Assembly (NCBI RefSeq): GCF_001696455.1 | Contig: NZ_MAUJ01000012.1 | Coordinates: 54,009 to 118,008, forward strand | DNA: 64,000 bases | Source of the DNA: Pseudoalteromonas luteoviolacea | GTDB lineage: Bacteria > Pseudomonadota > Gammaproteobacteria > Enterobacterales > Alteromonadaceae | Direction of reading: 5' to 3' | In this document: positions 18,201 to 27,018 of the stretch, in pieces | How positions within the stretch are numbered: position 1 is the stretch's first letter | Layout: each line of letters starts with the position of its first letter | Translations under genes and position numbers: made by a program | Notes under the pieces: generated by a model | Databases searched by the model: none | The model's input: the letters and a program-made list of their open reading frames with translations, nothing else | What the model was told of the DNA's origin: nothing

Positions 18201-19959
18201 CAACTTGTAGGATAAACTCCAGTAATTGGTCGCCATAACCATAACTTTGCCACTGTGGGTCAACATTGATGGCCAGTAGCTGAACCACCTCGCCGCTTGG
18301 GTCGTGTAATTCATGCACATTGTGCGCCTGACAGCGATAAATTTGCTGAACCTCTTTGATCCGCTGGCTATAGACGACACCGAGCACTTTGCCTGCTTTT
18401 TCCAGTACGAATTGCCCTCTAGGATTGTCGACCACGCGTCTCAGCAACTGTGCTCTGGAGATCTGAGAGTGCTTCCAGCACAGCTCCTCAAGCTCAACTA
18501 GACGGTCAATATCCGTTGCAACTGGGTGCCTTATGATGTAATCACGCTTTTTCAAGCAGTAAACCGTCCCTGTACACAGCACTCCCCCTTCGGGCAGCAT
18601 GGTGACGGGCGCATTGGAAAACAATCCAGCATTGCCCGCCAAAACCAATTGCGATTCGGCGCTAATTTGCAGTGATGAAGTAAGATAAGCCATGGCTTCA
18701 TGCCAAAGGTGCTTAGTGCCACACGGCGTGGTTGTAACGGCTTCCCAATCAAGGTTATGGCGTGACACCATCAGTAATGAGTCATCCGCAGTTAGGACGT
18801 TAGCCCAGGTGTCAAAGCGGTTTTTCCACGTAGATAATAAGTTTTTATACTCAAACGGTGTGCCCGCTAGGTCAAAATAACGCGTGTTGTTTTCTGTCGC
18901 ATGCAGCTTAAGGTCTTCGCTGTCGCAGTCATCTCGCGTGGGGACAACCCCGTTGCTACACGCATCGATAATTATTGTTTTTGGTTTATCTTCGCATGCG
19001 GGTAGCACCGGGTAATTGTTCTGCGTCATTACCTGCTGTAGCTTTTTATGCATTGCCTCTGCGGTGTCATCACTTTGATTGATATGTGCTTCAACGGCGC
19101 AGGTAAGGTTGATCGTATTTGTCGGCTTCGCTTGCGCTTGCAACGCCGACAGCTCAGTCAGCAACGTACTTGCGAGCGCGGGATCGGTCTGCGACTCAAA
19201 GACAATGACCGAGTCACCTTGAGCGCTAAGATCAGCGTGGTAAAAATGTGCTAAAAATGCGTTGAATTTATCTGAAAAGTCGGTCTGGGAGCCTAAAGTT
19301 TGGCGTTTTGCACTGTCTAAAAATGCACGCTCTTCCCCCGCAACCCAGCTCGGCAATTGCGCCAATAGCGCTTTGAGTTGCGTGGCCTGTTCAATGGCGG
19401 GGTGCTGCAAGTAATCCTGTCCGAGTGCCGATAAAGCCGCCTCATCATCTCCAATCAGCGCATGTTCAGCCAGTAAATTCAGGATACGTGTTCGCGCGGC
19501 CGCGCTGCAACTTTGTAAGACTGAGAAAAACGTCTCTGCCGTGGCTTCACGTATCATCGTCAGTGCCAGTACCAGTACCGCACCGGTAACAACGGATTTT
19601 AGCTCACCTTCCAACTCGTCAAGGTCCGCAATCCCTTGACTCAATTTAAGCAATTCTATTTTATCTAGCGGAGTTTCACTGTCCCTCTGACGGTAAAGTT
19701 CAGACAAGTTCATTGTTGATATGGGCGCGGTCGCCGCAATCCGAGTCGCATTTTCACGATTTAGTAAGCCCAGCACATCGAGCAGTCCCAGCAGCTGTTG
19801 CCACTGCGCTGCATTCGATACCGGATATTGATCCGTCACATCAGAGATTTCTACTGATTTTTTATTATTAAGTTCTTGAAACCATTCTTGCTTCGCACAA
19901 AGTTCCAACATGGGTACAGCCATGAACCCTCGGTACCAAAACGCATTTAAAGCCTGCAT
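15250..19959 (-). CDS. PKS loading protein: pseudo-methyltransferase/GNAT loading module, ACP, KS, degenerate DH
   Basis: 1569 residues from ATG 19959. Residues ~1-470 resemble the lid and degenerate methyltransferase region that precedes GNAT in AprA/CurA/PedI-type loading modules, with no clear SAM-binding glycine motif. A GNAT domain follows (~475-650; QLLAINVDPQW, then a Thr in VGVTLC and a His in AFHRDHG plausible as the catalytic pair known from CurA). Next are an ACP (S721), a KS (C949; EAHGTGTSLGDP and NLGHLE give the other catalytic His residues) and a short C-terminal DH-like domain lacking the HxxxG histidine. There is no AT domain and no ACP after the KS, so the first extension module must be completed by the ACP of the next PKS. 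GNAT loading domains of this family decarboxylate malonyl-type units, so an acetyl (or propionyl) starter is expected. Confidence 0.88.
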   Translation of the reverse strand: MQALNAFWYRGFMAVPMLELCAKQEWFQELNNKKSVEISDVTDQYPVSNAAQWQQLLGLLDVLGLLNRENATRIAATAPISTMNLSELYRQRDSETPLDKIELLKLSQGIADLDELEGELKSVVTGAVLVLALTMIREATAETFFSVLQSCSAAARTRILNLLAEHALIGDDEAALSALGQDYLQHPAIEQATQLKALLAQLPSWVAGEERAFLDSAKRQTLGSQTDFSDKFNAFLAHFYHADLSAQGDSVIVFESQTDPALASTLLTELSALQAQAKPTNTINLTCAVEAHINQSDDTAEAMHKKLQQVMTQNNYPVLPACEDKPKTIIIDACSNGVVPTRDDCDSEDLKLHATENNTRYFDLAGTPFEYKNLLSTWKNRFDTWANVLTADDSLLMVSRHNLDWEAVTTTPCGTKHLWHEAMAYLTSSLQISAESQLVLAGNAGLFSNAPVTMLPEGGVLCTGTVYCLKKRDYIIRHPVATDIDRLVELEELCWKHSQISRAQLLRRVVDNPRGQFVLEKAGKVLGVVYSQRIKEVQQIYRCQAHNVHELHDPSGEVVQLLAINVDPQWQSYGYGDQLLEFILQVGSVMNGVKRLVGVTLCKKYAGDIPFEQYITQRDHEQDPVLAFHRDHGAEVVGAVDNYRPEDAENDHKGVLVSYNIHTRQRLQSAVVHSQDSASGTIPSMSYQAGCELLSGFVQELLLDPDEFMFARPVMEMGLDSAELLQLQRQLEASFETQFQPGFFFQYSTCEKVMGYLTEQGYVLDQAGASPSSPSEQPVQQEVATEDDIAIVGMACKLPGGIESPQQLWHALLARQSQIGRFPLRRGEWPDSVPELSLGGFVEGAEEFDAEFFRIMPTEAKRMDPQQRMLLQLAWKCLEDAGIQPSKLAGTDTGVFVGASNGDYSNLSRTLGTDVAAHTASGGALAVTANRLSYFLDISGPSMLIDTACSASLVAVHQACQAIKQSECSMALVGGANLICFPELSESYHKAGMLSKEGKCKVFDQSADGYVRSEGAAVVLLMPLALAQQHNYDIKAVIKGSAVNHGGLSGGLTVPSPTKQGELIATAWQRAGVQADDVGYIEAHGTGTSLGDPIEIQGIQAALEKRSVTGEKNQVTLIGSVKSNLGHLESAAGITGLIKAALCIKHGYIPASINFNTLNEKIDLQKGKLEVVQEAQAWPTRGDAQKVAAVSSFGSGGANAHVVVGEWQGPMAQPVNDANGLFLLSAMQPSQLQDYAKQLVQWIEEESVHHPYANFIYTMQCGKTHMRERLAIVADDFTDLKHKLQRWLTGADQARGPWYRGCVTQTGGRDELSSAQRSDPALLAQDWSQGVVNNVDGLYREPLKTLSLPTYPFKRTPYWIERQSSHPLLGVKRIEGDVSHSTKQWDCLPQEYIFKQAAFSCLSLNLIFDMLLAAAQSHLSATSNVQIKDLQFSPLCVNPLQSLTMHTECTYHDNQIAVSIWQDNQSNTQPIAQAVLVETAMAQAHHERDGHRTLLDLHKVNVQGGGDNGSTVFDMLLPTLLCDTSAQVNIKRMFMFEGYGEQPLSYWHFFDDQIALLSDTKEIVCSITR

Positions 19960-19965
19960 AGTCAA

Positions 19966-19970
19966 TCCTT
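19966..19970 (-). promoter_or_regulatory. RBS fixing the start of the loading PKS
   Basis: AAGGA on the minus strand lies 6 nt before ATG 19959. An in-frame TTG two codons further upstream (19965) is too close to this site to be the start, so ATG 19959 is chosen. Confidence 0.7.
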
Positions 19971-20007
19971 TATTTTCCCTTTTCTTCTACCGCATTTGTT
20001 TCTAAAT

Positions 20008-20175
20008 TCACTTCAACCAATACTGGTGTATGCGCGTATCGAGATCCGTAAGCTTGTTAATCGTGCGCGTACGATGCATTTTTGCTGCGGCAAACACACC
20101 GCCACTAGATTCGTTAAATCGGGCGATGACACTGTCCTCTATCGCGTGTGATTGCCCTGCATTGTCTCTATTCAT
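20008..20175 (-). CDS. Small unknown protein (55 aa) between exporter and PKS genes
   Basis: The frame opens further upstream, but ATG 20175 has a good ribosome site (AAGGA, 7 nt before it) and yields a 55-residue soluble, basic peptide beginning MNRDNAGQSH and ending IHQYWLK. It lies 174 bp after the ABC permease and 48 bp before the loading PKS, in the same direction, so it is probably co-transcribed with them. I see no transmembrane segment and no family motif; the ESSGG stretch in the middle is not enough to call it a double-glycine leader peptide. The function is unknown; a cluster-associated accessory protein is possible. Confidence 0.45.
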   Translation of the reverse strand: MNRDNAGQSHAIEDSVIARFNESSGGVFAAAKMHRTRTINKLTDLDTRIHQYWLK

Positions 20176-20349
20176 TTTCGTTCCTTGTCTAACAGAAGGT
20201 TCAATTGGCAAACCGTTCAACATATCGACGCTCGCTGGGGACCGAGCCCCTTGAGTGGTGGCTCAGTCCCACAGAGAGTCGATTTCATCCAATAACTGGC
20301 AAACGAGTTAATTTGCCTTTATTGTCACGACGACGCACAGATATGGGCA

Positions 20350-22776
20350 TTACTCATATCGGATCGCATCAACAGGCTCCATACTTAAGGCACGTTTCGT
20401 TGGGATGTAAGTCGCGCACAGCACCACCCCCAATACCAAGGCGATGACAATAAATGCAATCACAATCACGTCGATAAGATAGACTGGGAATACCTGCATC
20501 ATGCCAAAGGCCATCAAACTGCCGACAATGGCACCGGGAATACCACCAATTAAGAATTGCTTTAAACCGTGCTTAAAGAACTCAATGTAGATGTCTTTGT
20601 CTGTTGCACCGAACGCCCGCTTCACCCCCACTTCTTGGGTCTTTTGTAAGATGGCATTTGATAAAACACCGTAGATACCGCTGCCTGCCAGTACCGCAGC
20701 AGCCAGACCAAACACTAAGAACACGTTGGTGATAAATTCCAGAGGTCTGGTGTGACGCTCTATTTTTTCGTCATAGGTTTCTACTTTGAATACCGGTAGA
20801 TCCGGAGAGATGGATGACACCGCCTCTCGAAGTGCCTTTGTGCTGTCCTCGATTGATAGACTCGTTTTCAGTGCCACAACCAAGCTGCTTTGTGGCGCTT
20901 GAGAGATAGGGCGGAATACATTCGGTAACTTGCCATGGGCGCTCAGCGAAGAGCCCTGAATGGTATGGCCAACAACACCGACAATCGTTAACCACTGGAA
21001 GTCGTTGTTATTTTCCGAAACAAAACGCAGTCTTTTGCCCACCGCAGATCCCTCAGAGAAAAATCGCTCGGCAAAGCTGGCTGACACCACGACAGTGGCT
21101 TTTGATAGACCTTTATCTGAATGATTGAAATAGCGGCCAGCAACCAGTGCGACGCCCAGATCTTGGAACGTATCTACCGTTGTTGCGATGTAGTTCACCT
21201 CAGCGTAACTGTCTTCACTACTATATTCAAAGCCATCAATGGCAATGTCTAAACGTTGCGCGTATTGACCTGGCAGCGCACTGGCAATCACCGCGCTATG
21301 AATGCCATTATGATGGGTCAGGCGACTGTGTAACGTTTCAACAAACTCAGCTTGTCTCGGTGCGTCTTGATAACTCGCTTCAGACAACAAGATCTCTGCG
21401 GTAATGGCATTCGAGGTATCGACACCATAGTCCGCGTCGAGAGCTCTTTGGTTGACAAAAGCCATCACACTGGCCGCAATGAGTACAGTGAGTGTGACAA
21501 AAATCTCACTCATTACTAAGATGCGATTCAAGCGCCCGTCGTTGCGCCCTTGCGCGCCTCGGGTACCGTCTCTGAGTGCCGCATTGAAATCCATTTTAAA
21601 GCTTTTCCACACTGGGAAAATACTCACCACCACCACGGTGAGGAAGAAGAACGCCGCAGCCAACGTCAAAGCATATTGGTCTAGACGGAAGTCCCACCAA
21701 AATGGCGGACGGTCAATGCTGTAGCTGTACGTGATTTTTTCAGTCAGATCGAGGCCAAACTTCAGGGCAATAACCCCCAAAATGGCACCAAGTACACAAA
21801 TAATGATGGTTTCTAATAGAATTTGGCTGATAAGTCGTGATCTAGGTGCACCTAGCGCAATTCTGATCGCGGTTTCTTTGCCGCGCTCAATCGTTCTGGC
21901 AAGTAATAAGTTACCTACGTTCACCGCCGCCAATATCAAAATCAAAAAAGCGATAACTTGTAGCGAGTAACCAATGGCAATCCCATCTCCCGCGGCTGAT
22001 CGCGGTATGAACTCAACATACGCCCCGACGCCTGAATTGGTTTTTGGATAACGATCCTCTAATCGCTTCATCACTAGGCCAATTTCTTTATTGACGTCGT
22101 CAATGTTGAAACCCGCCTTGATATGCGCAAGTCCAAATACATTTTGCGCATCGGCGCGTAAGATTTTTTCGGCATTTTCACGGATCGGCACCCAAAGCTC
22201 GGCATTGACTGGGAAGTAATAGTTCTCTGGCATGATCCCGATTACTTTGTGCTGCTCACCATTAATCCTAAGCAGTTGGCCAATTGCATTCACATCGCCC
22301 GAATAGTAGTTTTTCCAAAAGCTATGCCCGATCACCACCACATTTTCTGAGCCGACCTGATTTTCAGCCGCAGAGAAGGTTCTCCCATGGAGCGGCTCGG
22401 TGCGTGTTAACTGGAAGATGTTTGGCTCACTTTTGACTGCATTAAAGCGTCTTGCACCATCCGCCCCAGTGACATTCAAGTTCACATTACGGAAAATACT
22501 AAACTCTTGTAAGCTTTTTACATTCTTTTTGATTTCGTCAATGTCATGCAGTAGCGACGTACCGCTGTTGCGCGCACCATCTTTCAGGGCATAGACCTGC
22601 ACAAGGCTATCACCATCTTTAAATGGTAAGTCTTTGAACACCTGGATGTGCAACATGGCAAATAAATAGACACTCAAGCCAAGGCCTGTGGCCATGACCA
22701 AGATTGTGAGCAGGGTCAAACGATACCGTTTTACCATACTCCTGTAGGTATACCTGATATCATTAGCTCGGATCAT
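20350..22776 (-). CDS. MacB/FtsX-type ABC transporter permease
   Basis: 808-residue inner-membrane permease with duplicated architecture: an N-terminal TM segment (~18-40), a MacB-type periplasmic domain (~45-260), an FtsX TM bundle (~270-445), a second periplasmic domain (~450-680) and a second FtsX bundle ending near the C-terminus (about eight TM segments in all). This layout is typical of MacB-like mechanotransmission exporters rather than classical flippases. The start ATG overlaps the stop of the ATPase gene by 4 bases (ATGA), so the two are a translationally coupled pair. Together with the adaptor encoded upstream it probably exports the PKS-NRPS product or protects the host; the substrate is inferred only from location. 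Confidence 0.9.
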   Translation of the reverse strand: MIRANDIRYTYRSMVKRYRLTLLTILVMATGLGLSVYLFAMLHIQVFKDLPFKDGDSLVQVYALKDGARNSGTSLLHDIDEIKKNVKSLQEFSIFRNVNLNVTGADGARRFNAVKSEPNIFQLTRTEPLHGRTFSAAENQVGSENVVVIGHSFWKNYYSGDVNAIGQLLRINGEQHKVIGIMPENYYFPVNAELWVPIRENAEKILRADAQNVFGLAHIKAGFNIDDVNKEIGLVMKRLEDRYPKTNSGVGAYVEFIPRSAAGDGIAIGYSLQVIAFLILILAAVNVGNLLLARTIERGKETAIRIALGAPRSRLISQILLETIIICVLGAILGVIALKFGLDLTEKITYSYSIDRPPFWWDFRLDQYALTLAAAFFFLTVVVVSIFPVWKSFKMDFNAALRDGTRGAQGRNDGRLNRILVMSEIFVTLTVLIAASVMAFVNQRALDADYGVDTSNAITAEILLSEASYQDAPRQAEFVETLHSRLTHHNGIHSAVIASALPGQYAQRLDIAIDGFEYSSEDSYAEVNYIATTVDTFQDLGVALVAGRYFNHSDKGLSKATVVVSASFAERFFSEGSAVGKRLRFVSENNNDFQWLTIVGVVGHTIQGSSLSAHGKLPNVFRPISQAPQSSLVVALKTSLSIEDSTKALREAVSSISPDLPVFKVETYDEKIERHTRPLEFITNVFLVFGLAAAVLAGSGIYGVLSNAILQKTQEVGVKRAFGATDKDIYIEFFKHGLKQFLIGGIPGAIVGSLMAFGMMQVFPVYLIDVIVIAFIVIALVLGVVLCATYIPTKRALSMEPVDAIRYE

Positions 22777-23534
22777 GAGTACGCCTCACTTTTCTCCGCT
22801 TGTCCATGCGCATGCTGCGTCTCTTCGCGGCTGGAGGTGGGCTTTTTGGCACGGCCATCTGACAAGACCTTACCATCGCTGATCTCGATACTTCTCTGTG
22901 CTCTAGATGCCGAACGCGGGTCGTGCGTCACGATACAGATTGTTGAACCATCTGCATGTAATTCATCCAACAGCGCCATCACGGCTTCGGCATTGGTCGA
23001 GTCTAAGTTACCGGTCGGTTCATCGGCGAGTAACAGAGATGGCTTACCAGCAATGGCTCTGGCAATCGCAACACGCTGTTGCTGACCACCTGATAATTGT
23101 GAAGGAAAGTACTTTTTCCTGTGGTCCATGTTGACTTTTTTCAGCGCTTCATCAACCAATTTGCGCGCTTCTTCTTTGCTGATACCATCGCGGTAAGTCA
23201 GTGGTAATTCAACATTGTCTTCAACACTTAAATCACTGATCAAATTGAAAGATTGGAAGATAAAGCCAACTTCTTTATTGCGGATCCTAGCTCGCTCAGC
23301 CTTGTCTATATCGGAGACATCATAACCCGCCAGCTTGTACTCACCCCCACTCGGTGTATCTAACAATCCGATCAAAGACAGGAGTGTCGATTTACCGCAG
23401 CCAGAAGGGCCCGATATAGATACATACTCATTTTCATTTATCGTAAAGCTTATATCTGATAAAGCATGTGTCTCAACTTCGTCTCCCTGAAACACCTTAC
23501 TTAAATTTTTAAGCCCGATTAACACCTTACTCAT
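22773..23534 (-). CDS. MacB/LolD-type ABC transporter ATP-binding protein
   Basis: 253-residue cytosolic ATPase with Walker A GPSGCGKSTLL, Q-loop in FIFQSFNL, signature LSGGQQQRVAIARA, Walker B LLLADEPTGNLD and H-loop in IVTHD. The family couples ATP hydrolysis to FtsX-type permeases (MacB, LolD, HlyB-independent antibiotic exporters). The C-terminal ~30 residues form a charged tail (KKPTSSREETQ) not needed for the fold. It is the first gene of the coupled pair with the permease. About 380 bp separate it from the adaptor gene, so it may have its own promoter. Confidence 0.93.
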   Translation of the reverse strand: MSKVLIGLKNLSKVFQGDEVETHALSDISFTINENEYVSISGPSGCGKSTLLSLIGLLDTPSGGEYKLAGYDVSDIDKAERARIRNKEVGFIFQSFNLISDLSVEDNVELPLTYRDGISKEEARKLVDEALKKVNMDHRKKYFPSQLSGGQQQRVAIARAIAGKPSLLLADEPTGNLDSTNAEAVMALLDELHADGSTICIVTHDPRSASRAQRSIEISDGKVLSDGRAKKPTSSREETQHAHGQAEKSEAYS

Positions 23535-23911
23535 AGTATTCCCTCAAAATAAATTTTCACCTTACTTAAAGGTGATTATTCTTAAATACGCTCTTTCAGC
23601 GCTATTTCGCTTATTGCACACAATTAAAAACCTTGCACGCAGTTATATATAGCCATTTATTTTTTGAATAAGTGAGATAAAACTTTATTCAACTTGTTAT
23701 TTAAAAATTAAAACCAGTCAAAACCAACAATTTAAAATATACATAAAAACCCCAAAAAACTAACCTGTAAAATATAATAACAAACACAAAAAATCAGTTT
23801 TTAGACAGCAAGAGATGAGCCTGCCAAATAAAGCCAAGCTTTCGCCAGGCCTATTCGGCAAGTTTATATTTTAAATTGACTTATATATGATGCTTTATGC
23901 GTTAATAATAT
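23535..23911 (-). other. AT-rich spacer with a probable terminator after the adaptor gene
   Basis: No gene is visible. On the minus strand, positions 23850-23833 can form a stem (GCCTGGC, GAAA loop, GCTTGGC with one T:T mismatch) followed by TTTATTT, consistent with a weak intrinsic terminator about 60 bp after the adaptor stop. The remaining AT-rich stretch could hold a promoter for the ATPase-permease pair, but I cannot fix boxes with confidence. Confidence 0.45.
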
Positions 23912-25162
23912 CTAATTAACTCTAAAGCTATCGAAAGATTCAAAACGTGTTGGATCAGATATTATTATTGAATCACCTTCTTTAAGCCCTTCTAATATTT
24001 GAATACTGCTGATGGAGCCGTACCCAGTTTTAATATCTAGGCGAGAAGCATGACTTTTATCTTGACTTAATTTATAGATGGAAGATCTTGTATTACTTTG
24101 AATGAACAGTGGTCTTTCAACATACAAAGTGTCGTCTATCTCAGCGACCTTTATTTCACCATCCACACTTAACTCAGGTCTGGCATCATCTGGCAGCGCT
24201 TCGGTAAATACAACATCTACCTGTACGTTACCATTGACCACGGCGGGATCGATCCGTTGCACCTTGCCGCGGATCACGCTATTGCGCGTATCAATCGAGA
24301 CTTCCTGTCCAATCGAAATATTCCTGATTTGGAGTTCCGGTACCTGTAGCTCGGCAATCAGTGAATCATGCTGCGCAAGTTTGGCAATATTGGTCCCCAT
24401 TGAAATACGTTGACCAGCCTCTAGTGGCACTTCTTGAATGATGCCGTTCATGGTCGCTCTGACAACCAAGTTTGCCACCTGTTGCTCCAAGCGCTCTAAG
24501 TTCTTTTGGTCTTTTTTCAACCTCGCAGCTCTGGCCTTTTTCTGCGCTGTAAAGTTTCTCCTCATGTTCGCCAGTTCTTTTTGGCTCGATTCCCACAATT
24601 GCTTCGTTCTCGCAACGTCAGAACGTGCGCGCTCAAAGTCCAACTGCGAGACCGCTTTATAAGAGATTAAATCTTCATTGGCAGCAAATTCAGCAACACT
24701 GTGCTCGTGATCCAACTTGGTCGTAGACACCCTTACTTCCTGTTGCAAAAGTCTCGTTTCATAATCAACGTTATCTGCATGGTATTCAGCGCGCAGTGCT
24801 TCAAGCTCCCACTTTTGCTCTTCCATCGACTGTTGCAATTGGTGGTTACTCAACTTGACAATTACATCCCCTTTTTGAACTTTACTCCCTGCTTTTAGCA
24901 CCACCTCTTCTACTACCGCATCCACTTCTGCAGACAGCCATTTAATATTGTCGGGCACTAATTCTCCCGCCCCTCTGACTAGAACGACATAACGGCCTTT
25001 TTTAACTTCTCCTACGGTTAAAGATTCTCGCGCAATGGCAAAATCGCCATTACTGAACGCCATTAGATAATTTATGGTGAATAATAACAAAACCACTACT
25101 AGTGAAATAATAGTAATTTTCTTATACTTGGTATTTTTGGGAGTTTTAATTGCTATATCCAT
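23912..25162 (-). CDS. HlyD/MacA-family periplasmic adaptor of the ABC exporter
   Basis: 416-residue membrane-fusion protein. It has a single N-terminal TM anchor (~15-36), then a lipoyl-like half (SAEVDAVVEEVVLKAGS) near residue 75, a long charged helical hairpin (~115-225), the second lipoyl half (VRATMNGIIQEVPLEAGQ) and a beta-barrel region. It bridges a MacB-type permease to an outer-membrane TolC channel; no TolC gene is in the window. It is transcribed ahead of the ATPase and permease genes in the same direction. Start ATG 25162 is preceded by a very AT-rich leader. Confidence 0.9.
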   Translation of the reverse strand: MDIAIKTPKNTKYKKITIISLVVVLLLFTINYLMAFSNGDFAIARESLTVGEVKKGRYVVLVRGAGELVPDNIKWLSAEVDAVVEEVVLKAGSKVQKGDVIVKLSNHQLQQSMEEQKWELEALRAEYHADNVDYETRLLQQEVRVSTTKLDHEHSVAEFAANEDLISYKAVSQLDFERARSDVARTKQLWESSQKELANMRRNFTAQKKARAARLKKDQKNLERLEQQVANLVVRATMNGIIQEVPLEAGQRISMGTNIAKLAQHDSLIAELQVPELQIRNISIGQEVSIDTRNSVIRGKVQRIDPAVVNGNVQVDVVFTEALPDDARPELSVDGEIKVAEIDDTLYVERPLFIQSNTRSSIYKLSQDKSHASRLDIKTGYGSISSIQILEGLKEGDSIIISDPTRFESFDSFRVN

Positions 25163-26640
25163 TAATCAACACTACCATTTTAATAGCACACACAATGTGA
25201 ATATTAAGCATTAAAATAAACTTCATTCAATGCCACCCTTTTAATAACACTGACAGAAAATCAATTTATTAAAATTTACAGAGTAGCCACAAAACAAACC
25301 ACCCTATTAATATTGAGAAAGCCAATTAAACTCTTAACAGTACAAAATCAAATAAAAATTCAATTAAGATTAAAACACAAGCAGCCTTTTCAAATTTTAA
25401 ATAGAACTTATATATTGCAAAAATAACACTACATTGAGTTCCATATAACACTGCATTAATAATACAAGAATTATATCTAGCTAACATCCTGTAAAATAAC
25501 ACTGGTTATGTACCTATAAACAACCAGAGTTAGCGTGCTCTAATACAGTTTCCCCTCTAAAATATTACTATAGGCAGGCAAAGCTAACAGCCTGTCAGAT
25601 CATACGGGGCCGGTACCCATTTTGGCCCTTTTTCGATTTAGCCAACACCAAGGAAAAACCATAAACTGCGCTTAAAGCGCTATTTTTAAAGGCATTTTAT
25701 GTGACGACCCAAAACCTAGCACCAGATGAGTCGCGCTCAAAAACAGTGACGTTACATACCCTTCAGCAACTTATTGGCACATTGGGCAATATTCATGTGG
25801 CGGTTGCGATGCCCTGATCTCTATGGCTTGCCAAGCGCGCGTCATCGCAGTATTTTTATTGCAAAATACCGTACAATTACCTCACTGTGATTAACACAGA
25901 AAGCCAAACGACCTGTTGCTTTACAGCGCGAACAAACGCTCGACGGACACCTCGCCCCAATCACATCAAAAATTGGGCGACAAAGGCGTGCGGTAGGAAA
26001 GTAGCCCGCTCTGAATTCATTCAATAACAAGGGGCAAATGGTTGATCCTTTTCAGTCTTATTTGTTCAACTCGGTAAAGCACCTAAATAGCCATAAATCC
26101 TCTATAGGGAGGTTAGTCCTGGCTTTATAGCCCAGCTCTTCTCATTCAGCAAAAGCGCCTGCCTGCTGCTGTTGCGACAAAATCTTAGGACATCAGGTTA
26201 GCGTAATGTGGACTCAAGACGGGCGCTATCAAGCAGGGATGTGTCTTGCGCACTTTGGGGCTGCTTATTTTACTTTTGCCACGCTGCTTTGAGATGCGCT
26301 CACGCCCCTTCCCTCCCAAGATGGCCCCATGCCGGTTTAGCGGCTTTCAAGTAATTGGATAATACGGAGTTGGTCACTCCGATCGCAACGATGGGGCCTT
26401 CCTCAAGGTAGGACACAGCGTAACCCCCATGGCACGCAACAAAACGGTAAACACAGCCAGCAAGTACATCGCCTTGCCTTTCGTTTCCCATCCCAAACAA
26501 TTTGCGACTCTGCATCACTTAAGCAACGAGTAAACCGATGCAATCTATCTTATTAGGTTTGGATTGCCAGACGCCCTTCTCTATTTTCTTGCCCTCATGA
26601 ATAAAAACAGATGCTCGTATTATCCGCCATGAAGCGGTCT
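25163..26640. other. Long intergenic region without a convincing gene
   Basis: 25163-25560 is very AT-rich and probably contains the promoter of the left-arm operon. Around 25610-25640 a GGGCC/GGCCC pair followed by TTTTT could be a weak terminator on the plus strand. 25700-26520 has higher GC and only short broken frames, such as a 28-codon frame at 26206-26292 that continues open upstream without a start. Such patches look like decayed coding DNA, but I recognise no family. Confidence 0.4.
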
Positions 26641-26656
26641 AAATTTGGTCTGATTG

Positions 26657-26711
26657 TTGACTTCACATTCCACATCAGTCTATATTTAGTCATGTAGTCT
26701 ATATTTAGACT
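26657..26711 (+). promoter_or_regulatory. Promoter with two palindromic operators for the toxin-antitoxin operon
   Basis: TTGACT (26657-26662) and TATATT (26681-26686) are spaced 18 bp, close to a sigma-70 consensus. Two 16-bp boxes follow each other at a 19-bp period: AGTCTATATTTAGTCA at 26677-26692, which covers the -10, and the perfect palindrome AGTCTATATTTAGACT at 26696-26711. A diverged third copy lies near 26641. This is the usual layout for autorepression by a Phd/YefM antitoxin, alone or with its toxin. Confidence 0.7.
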
Positions 26712-26769
26712 GATTTGTGACATGGCCAGCGAAGAAAATCGCGCTTAACTCAGAGTGGATGAAAGAACT

Positions 26770-27006
26770 ATGAAAATCGCAACAATTAGCCAAATGAAAG
26801 CCAATGCGGCCAATTTGCCAGATGAGCTGGGACTTGCCCCTTTGTTTGTGACACAAAATGGCAAAGAGTCACTTGTGGTTCAAACACATGAAGCGTACCA
26901 ACATCAGCAAGAAAAAATGGCATTCATGACGCTGCTATTAAATTCGAGAAAGGACATCGAAGAAGGTAAAACCACACCTATCGATGACTTTTTGAGTTCA
27001 ATTTAA
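26770..27006 (+). CDS. Phd/YefM-type antitoxin
   Basis: 78-residue protein beginning MKIATISQMKANAANLP, the N-terminal DNA-binding signature of the Phd/YefM fold, with a variable acidic C-terminus (SRKDIEEGKTTPIDD) that would wrap the toxin. An in-frame GTG at 26755 exists, but ATG 26770 matches family starts and has a purine-rich GAAAG before it. The gene is followed after 12 bp by the toxin gene and preceded by a promoter with palindromic operators. On a plasmid such a pair stabilises inheritance by killing cured cells. Confidence 0.85.
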   Translation: MKIATISQMKANAANLPDELGLAPLFVTQNGKESLVVQTHEAYQHQQEKMAFMTLLLNSRKDIEEGKTTPIDDFLSSI

Positions 27007-27018
27007 GATAAATTTATA

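Noticed and set aside
20008..20223. Longer 71-residue version of the small gene
   Set aside because: The upstream start lacks a ribosome site, whereas ATG 20175 has AAGGA at good spacing.
25600..26520. Mobile element remnant
   Set aside because: No terminal inverted repeats, transposase motifs or target duplications could be seen; only vague broken frames.
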